A program made the position numbers and the translations under genes. This document shows, in pieces, positions 25,976 through 38,082 of a stretch of DNA of 64,000 bases. Within the stretch, counting starts at the first letter, position 1, and each line of letters opens with the position of its first letter. Under the pieces are notes generated by a model. The model made no database searches. It was given only the letters and a program-made list of their open reading frames with translations, and had not been told where the DNA came from. Source of the DNA: Serratia sp. AKBS12 (GTDB lineage Bacteria; Pseudomonadota; Gammaproteobacteria; Enterobacterales; Enterobacteriaceae); assembly GCF_024793895.1 (NCBI RefSeq), contig NZ_JANUSB010000015.1, forward strand, positions 1,054,001 through 1,118,000. The letters run 5' to 3'.

Positions 25976-26851
25976 TCAAACCCCTTTGCGGCAACGCAAG
26001 GTCACGCCGAGCCGTGCCGGCTGTTCGTCACGGGCAATCAACGGCTTGTTGATACGGCCGGTTTCCACACAAACCATGGTTTTATAACCGTCGTTCGCCA
26101 TATCGGCCATGCTGCAAGACAGTTCAACGCCAGGGTTCCAGGCAATCACATCGCTCATATGGTGGTGATGTACTTCAATACTGCGTTGCAGAATTGGGTC
26201 TTTTATCACACTGTAAGGCTCTGGTTGGGTATAAACGCGGTCGGTTTGGCCGACAAATACCACATCGCCCAGCTGACGCGCTTTGGCACCATTGGCCACT
26301 TTATCCAGATAATGCTCGCCCAGTCCGGCCACTTTCACCGTTTCGATATCGCCAACCTGAAAATAGGTATGAAGTGCGGCAGTCGCCTGGTAATCCCCGT
26401 GTGACTCCAACTCGATCTCACACTCTTCACCCAGTTTGAAGCGGGCGATCAGCGTGAATGGGTGTGGCCACAGCTTGCGGGTCTGTTCATTGTCTTGCAG
26501 GGTAAAGGTCAGGATCACGCCGTCCTGGTCTTCGTCGTGCGCAGTCAGCGACCACGGCATATTACGTGCAAAACCGTGCGAAGGTTTACCCGCCGGGCCA
26601 AACCATGGCCAACAGATCGGCACGCCGCCGCGAATGGCATTGCCTGGCGTGAAGGGCGTATTTTTGCTAAGCCACACCACCGGTTGCTCACCGCTGGGTT
26701 GCCAGGCTACCAGATGGGCGCCTTGCAGGGTTATCGCAGCGCGTACCTTGGGGTGCGAAACGACGATCACCGGTAGCGCATCCAGCTGGCGTTGGCTGAT
26801 GTAAGGGGAAATTTGTTCCACTACGGGAAGGGTAAACAGTTTATCGTTCAT
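25976..26851 (-). CDS. yeaD: D-hexose-6-phosphate mutarotase YeaD
   Basis: A 291-aa aldose 1-epimerase-like enzyme that speeds anomer exchange of glucose-6-phosphate and related sugars. The family features IRGGVPICWPWFGP, HGFARNMPW and HTYFQVGDI (catalytic histidine) are present, as is the C-terminal DGYKTMVCVET. It lies about 100 bases downstream of gapA on the same strand, as in E. coli, but a strong gapA terminator (26904-26930) separates them, so read-through would be partial. Confidence 0.95.
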   Translation of the reverse strand: MNDKLFTLPVVEQISPYISQRQLDALPVIVVSHPKVRAAITLQGAHLVAWQPSGEQPVVWLSKNTPFTPGNAIRGGVPICWPWFGPAGKPSHGFARNMPWSLTAHDEDQDGVILTFTLQDNEQTRKLWPHPFTLIARFKLGEECEIELESHGDYQATAALHTYFQVGDIETVKVAGLGEHYLDKVANGAKARQLGDVVFVGQTDRVYTQPEPYSVIKDPILQRSIEVHHHHMSDVIAWNPGVELSCSMADMANDGYKTMVCVETGRINKPLIARDEQPARLGVTLRCRKGV

Positions 26852-26903
26852 CGCGTTGCCTTATATTTGCCATACCCGTCAGGTTATCGGCTATACAGAA
26901 AGC

Positions 26904-26930
26904 AAAAAAGGGCGACAATAATGTCGCCCT
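26904..26930 (-). terminator. gapA terminator
   Basis: On the minus strand a perfect 9-bp stem AGGGCGACA / TGTCGCCCT with a 4-base loop is followed by TTTTTT. Confidence 0.9.
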
Positions 26931-26954
26931 CATGATCAGCAGTACATCATTCCA

Positions 26955-28297
<1,343 letters not shown>

Positions 28298-28711
28298 ATG
28301 GCTAAAGAGCACACCCCCAACCAACCGGTCACGGAACTGAATGAAATACAACGTTATGTGACCCAACAGCGCGGCACAGAAGCGCCGTACACTGGCAAAT
28401 TGCTGCATAATACCCGCGACGGCGTTTACCATTGCCTGTGTTGCAATGCGCCACTGTTTTACTCGGATACCAAGTTTGACGCCGGCTGCGGCTGGCCTAG
28501 CTTCTATCAACCGGTTTCGGACGAGGCAATCCGCTATCTTGATGATAATTCACATAATATGCACCGGGTGGAAATCCGTTGCGGCCAGTGTGATGCCCAT
28601 CTCGGTCACGTTTTCCCCGATGGTCCCAAACCTACAGGCGAACGTTTTTGCGTTAATTCGGCATCGCTCAGTTTTACCGATAGCGAAAGCGGCGAAAATA
28701 CTGCCGGTTAA
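28298..28711 (+). CDS. msrB: peptide-methionine (R)-S-oxide reductase MsrB
   Basis: A 137-aa repair enzyme, the same length as E. coli MsrB, that reduces methionine-R-sulfoxide in proteins. Zinc-site cysteines are seen at Cys46 and Cys49 (HCLCC) and Cys95 and Cys98 (RCGQC). The catalytic Cys118 is in [13 protein letters not shown]. The frame is open to 28241, but [10 protein letters not shown] at 28298 is the family start. It is divergent from gapA and followed by yeaC, as in E. coli. Confidence 0.97.
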   Translation: MAKEHTPNQPVTELNEIQRYVTQQRGTEAPYTGKLLHNTRDGVYHCLCCNAPLFYSDTKFDAGCGWPSFYQPVSDEAIRYLDDNSHNMHRVEIRCGQCDAHLGHVFPDGPKPTGERFCVNSASLSFTDSESGENTAG

Positions 28712-28769
28712 GCGGTAAAACAATAACAAAATCGATTCAGCTATTATTCATGTGAGCGAGGAACAAGCG

Positions 28770-29042
28770 ATGGACGTGAAGGATTTGATTGCGGCGATGA
28801 CGCCCGAAATTTATCAGCGCCTGGTGCAAGCCGTTGAATTGGGTAAATGGCCGGACGGTGTTGCGCTGACGGCGGAACAGAAGGAAAACAGCTTGCAGGC
28901 GGTAATGCTCTGGCAGGCGTTGCATAATGACGATCCGCAGCATATGAGCATCGGCAAGGATGGCCAGATCGTCATGAAGAGCAAGCAGGAGCTGAAACAG
29001 CAGTTCGCTGCCGAACCGCTCATCAAGTTGAAGCCGCAGTAA
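28770..29042 (+). CDS. yeaC: YeaC family protein (DUF1315)
   Basis: A 90-aa protein collinear with E. coli YeaC: MTPEIYQRLVQAVELGKWPD, then a VMLWQALH segment and KSKQELKQQF. Function unknown. The ATG at 28770 with GAGGAA before it gives the E. coli length; a GTG at 28752 is also in frame. It lies 58 bases after msrB, so probably in one transcript. Confidence 0.92.
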   Translation: MDVKDLIAAMTPEIYQRLVQAVELGKWPDGVALTAEQKENSLQAVMLWQALHNDDPQHMSIGKDGQIVMKSKQELKQQFAAEPLIKLKPQ

Positions 29043-29053
29043 GTGGCAGGAAA

Positions 29054-29069
29054 GGGCGCCGAGGCGCCC
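29054..29069. terminator. hairpin between convergent yeaC and pncA
   Basis: GGGCGCC-GA-GGCGCCC, a perfect 7-bp stem. T-content is weak downstream on both strands (GGTTTGGTTT on plus, TTTCC on minus). Confidence 0.5.
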
Positions 29070-29077
29070 GGTTTGGT

Positions 29078-29707
29078 TTAGCTCAGGTATTGTGACAGTG
29101 TCACTAGTTTGGCGCCGGCCTGCTGCATGGACCGTAGTGCCTGTATGCTGTCATTGGCCTGCAGGTTCACCCCGCGACAGCCGTCGGTGATTACCGTGGT
29201 CTGATATCCCTGGTTCAGAGCATCAAGCACGGTAAACTTCACACAGTAGTCAGTGGCTAACCCCATTACCGTCAATTCAGTCACGCCCCGATCGCGCAGC
29301 CAGTCGTCAAGCTCGGTTTTTGCCCGGTGTCCATTGTCGAAGAACGCGCTATAGCTGTCGATGGCTGGGTCCTGCCCCTTGCGGAAAATTGCGGCTATCC
29401 CCTGCCGCTGCAATTGTCGGTGTAGTTCGGCTCCGTTGCTGCCTTGCACGCAGTGTACCGGCCACCACACCTGCGGCAAACCATCAAGTTTGCCCAGTTC
29501 ACCGACCTTGGCGGCAGAATTAACCGCAAAACTTCTATGAGTGGCCGGGTGCCAGTCTTGACTGGCTATCACCGGCACGCCACGCGCCAGACAGGCGGCG
29601 ATTGCCTGATTGGCTACCGCGATAGTGGCGTCACCATCTACTACCGCCAGCGCGCCGCCGGGACAGAAATCATTTTGCAAATCGATCAATAACAGGGCCG
29701 CGCTCAT
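29078..29707 (-). CDS. pncA: bifunctional nicotinamidase/pyrazinamidase PncA
   Basis: A 209-aa enzyme that hydrolyses nicotinamide to nicotinate in NAD salvage. The catalytic triad is visible as Asp9 (LLLIDLQND), Lys110 (FRKGQDP) and Cys155 (LATDYCVKF). Metal ligands Asp51, His53 and His57 lie in SQDWHPATH, with His85 in WWPVHC. AGGAGG precedes the ATG. It follows ansA by 16 bases in one operon, as in E. coli. Confidence 0.97.
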   Translation of the reverse strand: MSAALLLIDLQNDFCPGGALAVVDGDATIAVANQAIAACLARGVPVIASQDWHPATHRSFAVNSAAKVGELGKLDGLPQVWWPVHCVQGSNGAELHRQLQRQGIAAIFRKGQDPAIDSYSAFFDNGHRAKTELDDWLRDRGVTELTVMGLATDYCVKFTVLDALNQGYQTTVITDGCRGVNLQANDSIQALRSMQQAGAKLVTLSQYLS

Positions 29708-29723
29708 GAAACCTCCTGATGCA

Positions 29724-30740
29724 TTAACCGACGGTGCTTAATTCGCCGCGCAGATCCAGCTGCATCTGTTGGCGGATTTGCGCTGGCGACAGCGGCTGGC
29801 TCAACAAATAGTGCAGCTTGGTCAATGCGGCTTCCACCGTCATGTCGAAACCGCTGATCACGCCGGCATGCGCCAGCGCATTGCCGGTGGCGTAACCTTC
29901 CATATTGACTCGCCCGGAAATGCACTGGGTCAAGTTGACCACCACAATGCCGCGCTCGGATGCAGCACGCAGTTCGTCAACCAGTTCGGCTTTCTGCGGC
30001 GCGTTGCCGACGCCGTAAGAGCGCAGAATCAATGCCTTGACCGGTTGCAACAGGAAGTTGCGCACCACCGCGCCGGAAATCCCCGGATAGATGGTTACCA
30101 CGCCAATCGGCTGCGGCGTTATGTTATGTACCTGCAATTCACCGTGACACGCCGGGGAGTCAATGCCGTTTTGACGGCGAATATGAATACCTGCTTCCAG
30201 TAGTGGCGGCAGGTTAGGCGAAGCAAAGGCGTCGAAACCGTCGGCATGCGCCTTGGTGGTACGGTTACCGCGGAACAGTTTATTGTTGAAGAATAGACTT
30301 ACTTCGTTCACCGGATGGTTGGCCGCCAGATACAGTGCGTTCAGCAGATTGGTCTGGCCGTCGGAACGCAACTCCGCCAGCGGGATTTGTGACCCGGTCA
30401 CGATTACCGGCTTGGCGAGATTTTCCAGCATGAACGACAGCGCTGAAGCGGTGAACGCCATGGTATCGGTGCCGTGCAGGATGACGAAGCCATCGTATTG
30501 CTCGTAGTTTTTCTTGATGTCATCGGCAATGTGCTGCCAATCTTCCGGCGTCATGTCGGAGGAGTCGATCAGCGGGGAGTATTCATGGATGGTGAAGTTG
30601 GGCATTTCCGTACGGTGGAACTCTGGCATTAACGCCAGTTGCCGTTGCAGGTGGCCAGAAACCGGGATGTAACCATGTTCGGAGCGCTGCATGCCGATGG
30701 TACCGCCGGTGTAAGCGACGTAGATAGATTTCTTTTGCAT
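29724..30740 (-). CDS. ansA: L-asparaginase I AnsA
   Basis: A 338-aa cytoplasmic type I asparaginase that hydrolyses L-asparagine to aspartate and ammonia. The N-terminal nucleophile motif is YTGGTIGMQ and the second threonine motif is VILHGTDTMAFTASAL, both intact. Length equals E. coli AnsA. It has no signal peptide, in contrast to periplasmic AnsB. It is transcribed with pncA and sits downstream of sppA behind a strong terminator. Confidence 0.97.
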   Translation of the reverse strand: MQKKSIYVAYTGGTIGMQRSEHGYIPVSGHLQRQLALMPEFHRTEMPNFTIHEYSPLIDSSDMTPEDWQHIADDIKKNYEQYDGFVILHGTDTMAFTASALSFMLENLAKPVIVTGSQIPLAELRSDGQTNLLNALYLAANHPVNEVSLFFNNKLFRGNRTTKAHADGFDAFASPNLPPLLEAGIHIRRQNGIDSPACHGELQVHNITPQPIGVVTIYPGISGAVVRNFLLQPVKALILRSYGVGNAPQKAELVDELRAASERGIVVVNLTQCISGRVNMEGYATGNALAHAGVISGFDMTVEAALTKLHYLLSQPLSPAQIRQQMQLDLRGELSTVG

Positions 30741-30793
30741 TGTAGGGTTTTGGCTAATGATAAGATGGGCTGAATTATAGGGCGATTAGCGCA

Positions 30794-30820
30794 GAAAAAA
30801 AGCCCGGCGAGCGCCGGGCT
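30794..30820 (-). terminator. sppA terminator
   Basis: On the minus strand the stem AGCCCGGC / GCCGGGCT is followed by TTTTTTT, just after the sppA stop and before ansA. Confidence 0.9.
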
Positions 30821-30833
30821 GAAGATTAATTTG

Positions 30834-32687
30834 TTAGCGTACGTCACCGCAGTTCAGACAGATGGCGTAGCGGTTTTGCGGATCGTTCAGATTATTGAAT
30901 AATCCCGGCTGTTCTTTCATCGCCATGGCTACCGAGGCCAGCGGCGCCGGTAGCATCGATTGCAGTGCGGCCGGCAGCATGGCGTGGATCGAGACGCCAA
31001 ACTGGCTGAGCACCATGTCTGCCAGGCTTGGGGAGTCGACAAACCAGTTCAGATGCCACTGTTTCAGCTTGGCCAACTCTGCGGCTTTCTGTACCGCATC
31101 ATCGAAATCCCCCAGTTGGTCGACCAACCCGTTATTCTTGGCGTCGCCACCGGTCCAGACGTGACCCTGAGCAATTTTATCAACCTGTTCTGGCGACATT
31201 TTACGCGCGCCAGCCACCAGATCGATAAAGTTTTTGTAGCCATTCTCGATGTTCAACTGCATCATTTGCGCAAACTCGGTCGGCAATGCCTTGGTAACCG
31301 CCAAATCGGCCAACGGCGAGGTCGCGACGCCATCGGTGTGTACGCCAACGCTGTCCAGCGTGTCCTGATAGGTGTTGATCACGCCGAAAATGCCGATAGA
31401 GCCGGTAAGGGTGCTTGGACTGGCAACGATATAGTTGGCAGGGGTAGAAATCCAGTAGCCACCGGAGGCCGCCATACCGCCCATGGAAACCACCACCGGT
31501 TTGCCAGCAGCACGCACCGCAGCCAGTTCGGAGCGGATCACCTCAGACGCGCTGACGCTGCCGCCTGGGCTGTTAACTCGTAATACCACCGCTTTGATTT
31601 TAGGATCCAGACGGGCCTGACGCAGCTGTGCGGCAGTGGTGTCACCGCCAACCGTTCCCGGCGTTTGCGGGCCATCCATTATTGCGCCATTAGCGAACAC
31701 TACGGCAATCTGGCCGCCCTGATCCGCTGCCGGTGTCGGCTGATAGTCATAAATACTGACGGCGTTGAAATCGTTGTTTTGCTTATCCCAGCCAAAGGTC
31801 TTGACCAACTGGTTTTCCATCACGGTACGCGAAGCCAGTTCATCCACCAGCTTGCCGTCAAGCGCGTATTTCGCCGTATCTCCGCCGGCCGCTTGCAGAC
31901 CGCTCAGCACGCCGGCTGCCCCAGGGAACAATTGCTGGGTGGTGATTTGGCGGTTGGCCGCCACCGTGGTGAGGTAGTTCTGCCACAGGTTGCCGATCCA
32001 GCGGCTGTCCGCTTCACGCGCCGCCGGTGACATATCGTCACGGATCATCGGCTCCACCGCCGACTTGTAGGTACCAACGCGGAAGATATTGGTGGTGACC
32101 TTCAGCTTGTCGAGCAGCGACTTATAGTACAAATTGTTGGTGGCGAAGCCGTGCAGATCGACGTTGCCCTGCGGTGACAGATAAATCTTGTTCGCGAAGC
32201 TGGCTAAATAGTATTGGGTTTGGTTATAACTGTCGCCAATGGCATAGATCGGTTTGCCGCTGTCGCGGAACTCACGCAGTGCCTTGCCGATATATTGCAG
32301 TGAAGGCTGGTCGGCGCCAGCAAAATCATTCAACTGCAATACCATGCCGGTAATGTTTTTATCATCTTTGGCGCTACGGATGCTGTCGACTACGTCAAAC
32401 AGCGAGTTTTCCTGCAGTTCGCTGGCGGAGGCACCAAGGAACTCGCGGCTGCGCTGTAGCAGCCGGTTCTTCATGCTGGGTTGGTCAACCACCACGCCGC
32501 TCAGGTTCACCAGCAAGGCGCCGCGCGGCGTCTCGGCGGGCGTACTGCTCTGGAAGGAAAAGTAAATGCCGACACCGACCAAAATCAGCAGGATCAGAAA
32601 CAGGTTAAGAATCAATTCCCTGATGAAGTTCAGCAGACGCCATGTCCACCTGAAAATACCGGCAATGGTACGCCACAATATATGCAT
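30834..32687 (-). CDS. sppA: signal peptide peptidase SppA (protease IV)
   Basis: A 617-aa inner-membrane serine protease that degrades cleaved signal peptides. One N-terminal anchor helix lies near residues 20-45. The Ser/Lys dyad is seen in the tandem domains as the lysine of [12 protein letters not shown] and the serine of [12 protein letters not shown]. The start at 32687 ([10 protein letters not shown]) has GGAGAG before it and gives family length; an in-frame ATG at 32702 is upstream. It is divergent from ydjA. Confidence 0.97.
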   Translation of the reverse strand: MHILWRTIAGIFRWTWRLLNFIRELILNLFLILLILVGVGIYFSFQSSTPAETPRGALLVNLSGVVVDQPSMKNRLLQRSREFLGASASELQENSLFDVVDSIRSAKDDKNITGMVLQLNDFAGADQPSLQYIGKALREFRDSGKPIYAIGDSYNQTQYYLASFANKIYLSPQGNVDLHGFATNNLYYKSLLDKLKVTTNIFRVGTYKSAVEPMIRDDMSPAAREADSRWIGNLWQNYLTTVAANRQITTQQLFPGAAGVLSGLQAAGGDTAKYALDGKLVDELASRTVMENQLVKTFGWDKQNNDFNAVSIYDYQPTPAADQGGQIAVVFANGAIMDGPQTPGTVGGDTTAAQLRQARLDPKIKAVVLRVNSPGGSVSASEVIRSELAAVRAAGKPVVVSMGGMAASGGYWISTPANYIVASPSTLTGSIGIFGVINTYQDTLDSVGVHTDGVATSPLADLAVTKALPTEFAQMMQLNIENGYKNFIDLVAGARKMSPEQVDKIAQGHVWTGGDAKNNGLVDQLGDFDDAVQKAAELAKLKQWHLNWFVDSPSLADMVLSQFGVSIHAMLPAALQSMLPAPLASVAMAMKEQPGLFNNLNDPQNRYAICLNCGDVR

Positions 32688-32848
32688 GTTCTCTCCAAAC
32701 ATGAGCCGAGGATGTCACGCTATCCTAATGAGCAGCCAACGAAATGTCAGCTTTAAATCATCGGTCACAGCCGTAATTGCCCAGACTGTAACTCGTTGTT
32801 TAGCTATGTTACCGTGATCGTAATGAAAATTGTTATCGGGAGCTTACT

Positions 32849-33400
32849 ATGGATGCACTGGAACTATTATTGAATCGCCGTTCGGCCTCACGTTTAACGG
32901 CACCGGCGCCAACGGGTGAAGTCCGGCAGAATATCATTAATGCCGGCTTACGCGCGCCGGATCACGGAGCGCTGCAACCATGGCGTTTTGTGATGATTGA
33001 AGAGCAGGGCCTGGAGCGCTTCAGTCAATTGTTACAAGCTGCGGCCAAACAGGATAACCTCGACGACGCGGCGATTGACAAGGCCAGACAGGCGCCGTTT
33101 CGTGCACCACTGATCATTACCGTGGTGGCGCATTGCAGCGAAAACCCCAAGGTACCGCGCTGGGAGCAGGTGGTTTCCGCCGGTTGTGCGGTACAGGCGA
33201 TGCAGATGGCGGCGCTGGCGCAAGGCTTTAACGGCATCTGGCGTACCGGCGCATGGACCGAACATCCTATGGTGCGCAGCGCTTTCGGCTGCCGCGAGCA
33301 GGACGAAATTGTCGGTTTCCTCTATCTGGGTACCCCGCAGTTAAAAGCCGCCACTAAAGTTATCGCTCCCGACAGTGGCCCGTTCGTCAGCCACTTCTGA
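32849..33400 (+). CDS. ydjA: nitroreductase family protein YdjA
   Basis: A 183-aa FMN-dependent oxidoreductase of the minimal nitroreductase fold, matching E. coli YdjA. Seen are the FMN-contact start [15 protein letters not shown], the [14 protein letters not shown] stretch and [11 protein letters not shown]. The physiological substrate is not known. GGGAG precedes the ATG. It is divergent from sppA and upstream of selD, as in E. coli. Confidence 0.95.
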   Translation: MDALELLLNRRSASRLTAPAPTGEVRQNIINAGLRAPDHGALQPWRFVMIEEQGLERFSQLLQAAAKQDNLDDAAIDKARQAPFRAPLIITVVAHCSENPKVPRWEQVVSAGCAVQAMQMAALAQGFNGIWRTGAWTEHPMVRSAFGCREQDEIVGFLYLGTPQLKAATKVIAPDSGPFVSHF

Positions 33401-33678
33401 TCCCGGCGGGTTTTCGTCAAAAAATGCGCGATAACCCGCAGATCTGTATTGTTTATGAGCAGGCCGTTCGCAGAAAGTCGGCTCGCTCTTATCAATCCCT
33501 TCACTAAGCGCTACCCTATACCCACATAGCGGGCGGTGCGCCGCCACGGCAAGCTAACGCATCCCGCATCGCCGGCTCGTTACCGGCGACTCGGCACCCA
33601 ACGCCGCCAATGTGCAGACAACCCCGGCTATACCCGGGATATGTTATCTTGAAGGCCGATAACCGAAGGAAGTGGATC

Positions 33679-34722
33679 ATGACATCGCCAGCAATCCGTT
33701 TGACCCAGTACAGCCATGGTGCTGGCTGTGGTTGCAAAATCTCACCGCAAGTTCTCGAAACCATCCTGCACAGCGAACAGGCGAAGTTTGTCGACCCGCG
33801 ATTGCTGGTCGGCAATGAAACCCGTGACGATGCAGCGGTGTACGACATCGGTAACGGCGTTGGCATTATCAGTACCACCGATTTTTTCATGCCGATCGTT
33901 GATGATCCCTTTGACTTCGGCCGCATTGCCGCTGCCAATGCCATTAGCGATGTGTATGCCATGGGCGGCAAGCCGATCATGGCGATTGCCATTCTGGGCT
34001 GGCCGATAGCCAAGCTGGCGCCGGAAGTGGCGCAGCAGGTGATCGACGGTGGGCGTTATGCCTGTCAACAGGCCGGTATTGCCTTGGCGGGCGGTCATTC
34101 GATCGATGCGCCGGAGCCGATCTTCGGTCTGGCAGTAACTGGCATGGTCAACACCGACCGCGTCAAGAAAAACAGCGCGGCACAGCCTGGAACGCAGCTA
34201 TTCCTTACCAAACCGCTCGGTATTGGCGTGCTGACCACCGCCGAGAAGAAGAGCCTGTTGCGGCCGGAGCATGCGGGCCTGGCCACCGAAGTGATGTGCC
34301 GGTTGAATACGCCGGGTGCGGAATTTGCCGATCTTGCCGGTGTAACGGCGATGACCGACGTGACCGGCTTTGGGCTACTGGGCCATCTGAGCGAAATGTG
34401 TCAGGGGGCCGGGTTGCAGGCGACGGTATGGTTCGACAAGGTGCCAAAATTGCCGGACGTCGAGCGTTATATCGCCGAAGGTTGCGTTCCCGGCGGCACG
34501 GGGCGTAATTTTGACAGTTACGGTACGCTGATTGGTGCAATGAGCGATGTGCAGCGTCAATTATTGTGCGATCCGCAAACTTCCGGCGGCTTGTTGTTGG
34601 CAGTGTTGCCGGAAGGCGAGGCCGAACTGCAGGCCATTGCCGCACGCCATGGCATTGAACTGGACGCCATAGGTGAACTGCGATCGCCAATAGCAGGGAA
34701 ACCAATGATCGAGGTTGTGTAG
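33679..34722 (+). CDS. selD: selenide, water dikinase SelD
   Basis: A 347-aa ATP-dependent enzyme that makes selenophosphate from selenide for selenocysteine and 2-selenouridine. The catalytic Cys17 and Lys20 are visible in GAGCGCK. The glycine-rich and aspartate residues of the PurM-like ATP site ([11 protein letters not shown]) are also present. The start [14 protein letters not shown] at 33679 with AAGGAA in front fits the family, although the frame is open to 33610. It overlaps mnmH by one base and leads a tight operon selD-mnmH-topB-ynjH. Confidence 0.97.
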   Translation: MTSPAIRLTQYSHGAGCGCKISPQVLETILHSEQAKFVDPRLLVGNETRDDAAVYDIGNGVGIISTTDFFMPIVDDPFDFGRIAAANAISDVYAMGGKPIMAIAILGWPIAKLAPEVAQQVIDGGRYACQQAGIALAGGHSIDAPEPIFGLAVTGMVNTDRVKKNSAAQPGTQLFLTKPLGIGVLTTAEKKSLLRPEHAGLATEVMCRLNTPGAEFADLAGVTAMTDVTGFGLLGHLSEMCQGAGLQATVWFDKVPKLPDVERYIAEGCVPGGTGRNFDSYGTLIGAMSDVQRQLLCDPQTSGGLLLAVLPEGEAELQAIAARHGIELDAIGELRSPIAGKPMIEVV

Positions 34723-35840
34723 TGGCAACGTTGCGACCACGGGTAGACACCAACGACTACCGACATATTTTTCTGCATGACGTGCCGTTGATTGACGTGC
34801 GTGCCCCCATTGAGTTCAAAAACGGCGCTTTTCCACACGCCATCAATTTGCCGCTGATGAATGACAGCGAACGCCAGGCGGTCGGTACCTGCTATAAACA
34901 GCAGGGGCAGCAGGCGGCGATTGCCTTGGGACACAAACTGGTTGGCGGCAAGCTGCGTCAGCAGCGAACCGATGCCTGGTTGGCCGCCTGCGGCCGTCAG
35001 CCCGAAGGTTATATCTATTGCTTCCGTGGCGGTTTGCGTTCTCAACTGGTACAGCAATGGCTGCGCGAGGCCGGCGTGGATTACCCGCGCGTGGCGGGTG
35101 GCTACAAGGCGTTGCGACATTATTTATTGAACGTGCTGGAGTACAGTGCTGCAATGCCGATGGTGGTGGTCGGCGGCAATACCGGCTGCGGCAAAACAAT
35201 TTTGATTAATCAACTGCCTGCCGGGGTCGATCTGGAAGGCGCGGCACGCCATCGTGGTTCGTCGTTTGGTCAAACCTTGGCCGGCCAGAGCGCGCAGATC
35301 GATTTTGAGAATCGTCTGGCTGTGTTATTGCTTAAAAAACAGCATGGTGGCTGCCGCCATTGGATCCTGGAAGACGAAGGGCGGATCATCGGTTCCAATA
35401 ATCTGCCGTTGCCGATTTTCAATCGCATGCAGCAGGCGCCGGTGGTGGTGATTGACGATCCGTTCGAGGTACGCGTGGCGCGCCTGCAGGCTGAATATAT
35501 CGATCATATGCGGCTGGCGTTTGCCCAGGCATATGGTGAAGACGCCGGTTGGCAACGCTATGACGAATATCTGCATCACGGACTGTTCGCCATTCGGCGT
35601 CGCTTGGGCATGGAGCGTTTCCAACAGTTGACACAGCGGCTGGAGTGGGCGTTGCAATTCCAGCGCGCCAGCGGCAACAGCGATGCGCATCAGGAGTGGC
35701 TGGTGCCGCTGTTGCAGCATTATTACGACCCGATGTATCACTATCAATTAACCAAGAAAGCCCAGCGGATCGTATACCGCGGGAACTATGCTGAAGTAAG
35801 AGAATTCCTGATGACGTATAGCCATAATAACGGTGAATAA
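34722..35840 (+). CDS. mnmH: tRNA 2-selenouridine synthase MnmH (SelU/YbbB)
   Basis: A 372-aa enzyme that replaces sulfur by selenium in the wobble 2-thiouridine of tRNAs, using selenophosphate from SelD. The N-terminal rhodanese domain carries the catalytic Cys100 in [12 protein letters not shown]. The P-loop GGNTGCGKT follows near residue 145. The start is GTG with GAGG five bases before it and overlaps the selD stop by one base. In E. coli ybbB lies far from selD, so the adjacency here is informative. It overlaps topB by one base (TAATG). Confidence 0.95.
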   Translation: MATLRPRVDTNDYRHIFLHDVPLIDVRAPIEFKNGAFPHAINLPLMNDSERQAVGTCYKQQGQQAAIALGHKLVGGKLRQQRTDAWLAACGRQPEGYIYCFRGGLRSQLVQQWLREAGVDYPRVAGGYKALRHYLLNVLEYSAAMPMVVVGGNTGCGKTILINQLPAGVDLEGAARHRGSSFGQTLAGQSAQIDFENRLAVLLLKKQHGGCRHWILEDEGRIIGSNNLPLPIFNRMQQAPVVVIDDPFEVRVARLQAEYIDHMRLAFAQAYGEDAGWQRYDEYLHHGLFAIRRRLGMERFQQLTQRLEWALQFQRASGNSDAHQEWLVPLLQHYYDPMYHYQLTKKAQRIVYRGNYAEVREFLMTYSHNNGE

Positions 35841-37762
35841 TGCGACTGTTTATAGCCGAAAAACCGAGTTTGGCACGCGCCATTGCTGATGTTCTACCTA
35901 AGCCGCATCGCCGTGGTGATGGGTTTATCGCCTGCGGCAACAACGATGTGGTGACCTGGTGTGTAGGCCACCTGTTGGAGCAGGCCCAGCCTGACGCCTA
36001 CGACAGCCGCTATGCGCGCTGGTCGCTGGCAGACTTGCCAATCATTCCCGAAAAATGGCAGCTACAGCCGCGACCCTCCGTCAGCAAGCAATTGAACGCG
36101 ATTAAAAAACTGCTGTTGGAAGCCGATGAAGTGGTACACGCCGGTGACCCGGATCGCGAAGGGCAACTGCTGGTGGACGAAGTGCTGGATTATTTGTCGT
36201 TGACGCCGGAAAAACGGCAGGCGGTACGGCGTTGTCTGATCAACGATCTCAACCCGCAGGCGGTAGAACGGGCGGTTGAGCGCTTGCGCGATAACCGGGA
36301 ATTTATACCGCTGTGCGTTTCTGCCCTGGCACGCTCTCGCGCCGACTGGTTGTACGGCATTAATATGACCCGTGCTTATACGCTGTTAGGCCGTAATGCC
36401 GGTTACGATGGCGTACTGTCGGTTGGTCGAGTACAAACGCCGGTGCTGGGGCTGGTGGTGCGCCGTGACGAAGAAATTGAAAACTTCGTGTCGAAGGATT
36501 TTTTTGAGGTCAAGGCGCATATCGTTACGCCGAAAGACGAGCGCTTCGTGGCGCTGTGGCAACCGAGCGATTCGTGTGAGCCGTATCAGGACGAAGAGGG
36601 GCGGTTGCTGCATCGACCGCTGGCAGAGCATGTGGTGGCGCGCATTGAGGGCCAACCGGCGCTGGTCACCTCCTATAATGATAAACGGGAATCAGATACC
36701 GCGCCGCTGCCGTTTTCGTTATCGACCTTGCAGATTGAAGCCGCCAAACGGTTTAACCTCAGCGCGCAGCAGGTACTGGACATCTGTCAGCGGCTGTATG
36801 AAACCCACAAGCTGATCACCTACCCGCGTTCAGATTGCCGCTACCTGCCGGAAGAGCATTTTGCCGGCCGCCACGCAGTATTGAATGCCATCAGTGCCCA
36901 TCAGCCGGATCTGTACCCTCAGCCGGTGATCGATAGCGATCGCCGCAACCGTTGCTGGGATGATAAAAAAGTCGATGCCCACCACGCCATTATTCCTACC
37001 GCTCGAGCCAGCAAAGTCAATCTTACCGCTGATGAATTGAAGGTCTATGGCTTGGTGGCGCGGCAGTATCTGATGCAGTTCTGTCCGGATGCGGTGTTCC
37101 GCAAATGCGTGATCGAACTGGATATCGCCGGTGGTAAATTCGTCGCCAAGGCGCGTTTTCTGGCGGAAGCCGGTTGGCGCACGCTGCTTGGCAGTAAAGA
37201 GCGCGACGAGGAGAATGAAGGCGCGCCACTGCCAGTGGTTGCCAAGGACGATAGGCTGCTGTGCGAGCGTGGCGAAGTGGTGGCGCGTCAGACTCAGCCG
37301 CCGCGTCCATTCACCGATGCCAGCCTGCTTTCCGCCATGACCGGGATTGCGCGCTTCGTGCAAGATAAATCATTAAAGAAAATCCTGCGAGCGACCGATG
37401 GTTTAGGTACCGAGGCTACGCGAGCGGGAATCATTGAATTGTTGTTCAAACGGTCGTTCCTGTACAAAAAAGGGCGCTATATCCATTCCAGCGAAACCGG
37501 TCGGACGCTGATTCATTCGCTGCCTGATATCGCGGCGCGTCCGGATATGACCGCCCATTGGGAAGCCACGTTGACGCAAATCAGCGAAAAGTCCTGTCGT
37601 TATCAGGACTTTATGCAGCCGCTGGTGGGCACCTTGCAACAGCTGATTTATCAGGCCAAGCAGAGTCGGGCGAGTATGGCGTTCCGTGGTTTACCTGCGC
37701 CGAACGCCGGGGCGAAAAAGCGCAAAAAAAGCGCCGGCAAGGCGCGGGAGAAGAGCGAATGA
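35840..37762 (+). CDS. topB: DNA topoisomerase III
   Basis: A 640-aa type IA topoisomerase that decatenates DNA during replication and recombination. The Toprim domain starts [17 protein letters not shown] and has DPDREGQ. The active-site tyrosine is in [11 protein letters not shown]. The C-terminal end is basic and lysine-rich ([16 protein letters not shown]), as in E. coli TopB. The start overlaps the mnmH stop and the end overlaps ynjH by four bases (ATGA), so the four genes are likely translated as one unit. Confidence 0.97.
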   Translation: MRLFIAEKPSLARAIADVLPKPHRRGDGFIACGNNDVVTWCVGHLLEQAQPDAYDSRYARWSLADLPIIPEKWQLQPRPSVSKQLNAIKKLLLEADEVVHAGDPDREGQLLVDEVLDYLSLTPEKRQAVRRCLINDLNPQAVERAVERLRDNREFIPLCVSALARSRADWLYGINMTRAYTLLGRNAGYDGVLSVGRVQTPVLGLVVRRDEEIENFVSKDFFEVKAHIVTPKDERFVALWQPSDSCEPYQDEEGRLLHRPLAEHVVARIEGQPALVTSYNDKRESDTAPLPFSLSTLQIEAAKRFNLSAQQVLDICQRLYETHKLITYPRSDCRYLPEEHFAGRHAVLNAISAHQPDLYPQPVIDSDRRNRCWDDKKVDAHHAIIPTARASKVNLTADELKVYGLVARQYLMQFCPDAVFRKCVIELDIAGGKFVAKARFLAEAGWRTLLGSKERDEENEGAPLPVVAKDDRLLCERGEVVARQTQPPRPFTDASLLSAMTGIARFVQDKSLKKILRATDGLGTEATRAGIIELLFKRSFLYKKGRYIHSSETGRTLIHSLPDIAARPDMTAHWEATLTQISEKSCRYQDFMQPLVGTLQQLIYQAKQSRASMAFRGLPAPNAGAKKRKKSAGKAREKSE

Positions 37763-38043
37763 AACAGCTGATGTTGGCGTTGGTAGCGGGGGTATTGTTG
37801 TGTTCCGCCAAGGTCCACGCTCATCGTGGTGATGTGGATGTGCAGTTACCGGTTTCGCCGGAAATCTGGGGCACCGCAAAAAGCGCACCAGCGCCGCAAC
37901 CGTGCGCACAATGCTGCGTATATCAGGACCAGAATTATTCGCAAGGTGCGCTGCTGAAGGTCGAAGGGGAGTTGTTGCAATGCACTCGCGACCCTACGGT
38001 GGTCGGTAGCGCTTCGCCAGTCTGGGTACGGCTGAAAAAGTGA
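37759..38043 (+). CDS. ynjH: YnjH family secreted protein (DUF1496)
   Basis: A 94-aa protein with a signal peptide ([21 protein letters not shown]). A short mature part follows with the family cysteines [28 protein letters not shown] in pieces. It matches E. coli YnjH (DUF1496) in pattern. Function unknown; probably periplasmic. The ATG overlaps the topB stop by four bases. The frame extends upstream inside topB, but the signal peptide fixes the start. Confidence 0.9.
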   Translation: MKQLMLALVAGVLLCSAKVHAHRGDVDVQLPVSPEIWGTAKSAPAPQPCAQCCVYQDQNYSQGALLKVEGELLQCTRDPTVVGSASPVWVRLKK

Positions 38044-38082
38044 CCGCGTAACTCGAAGGTTGATAAATGCGTTAATAATCAG

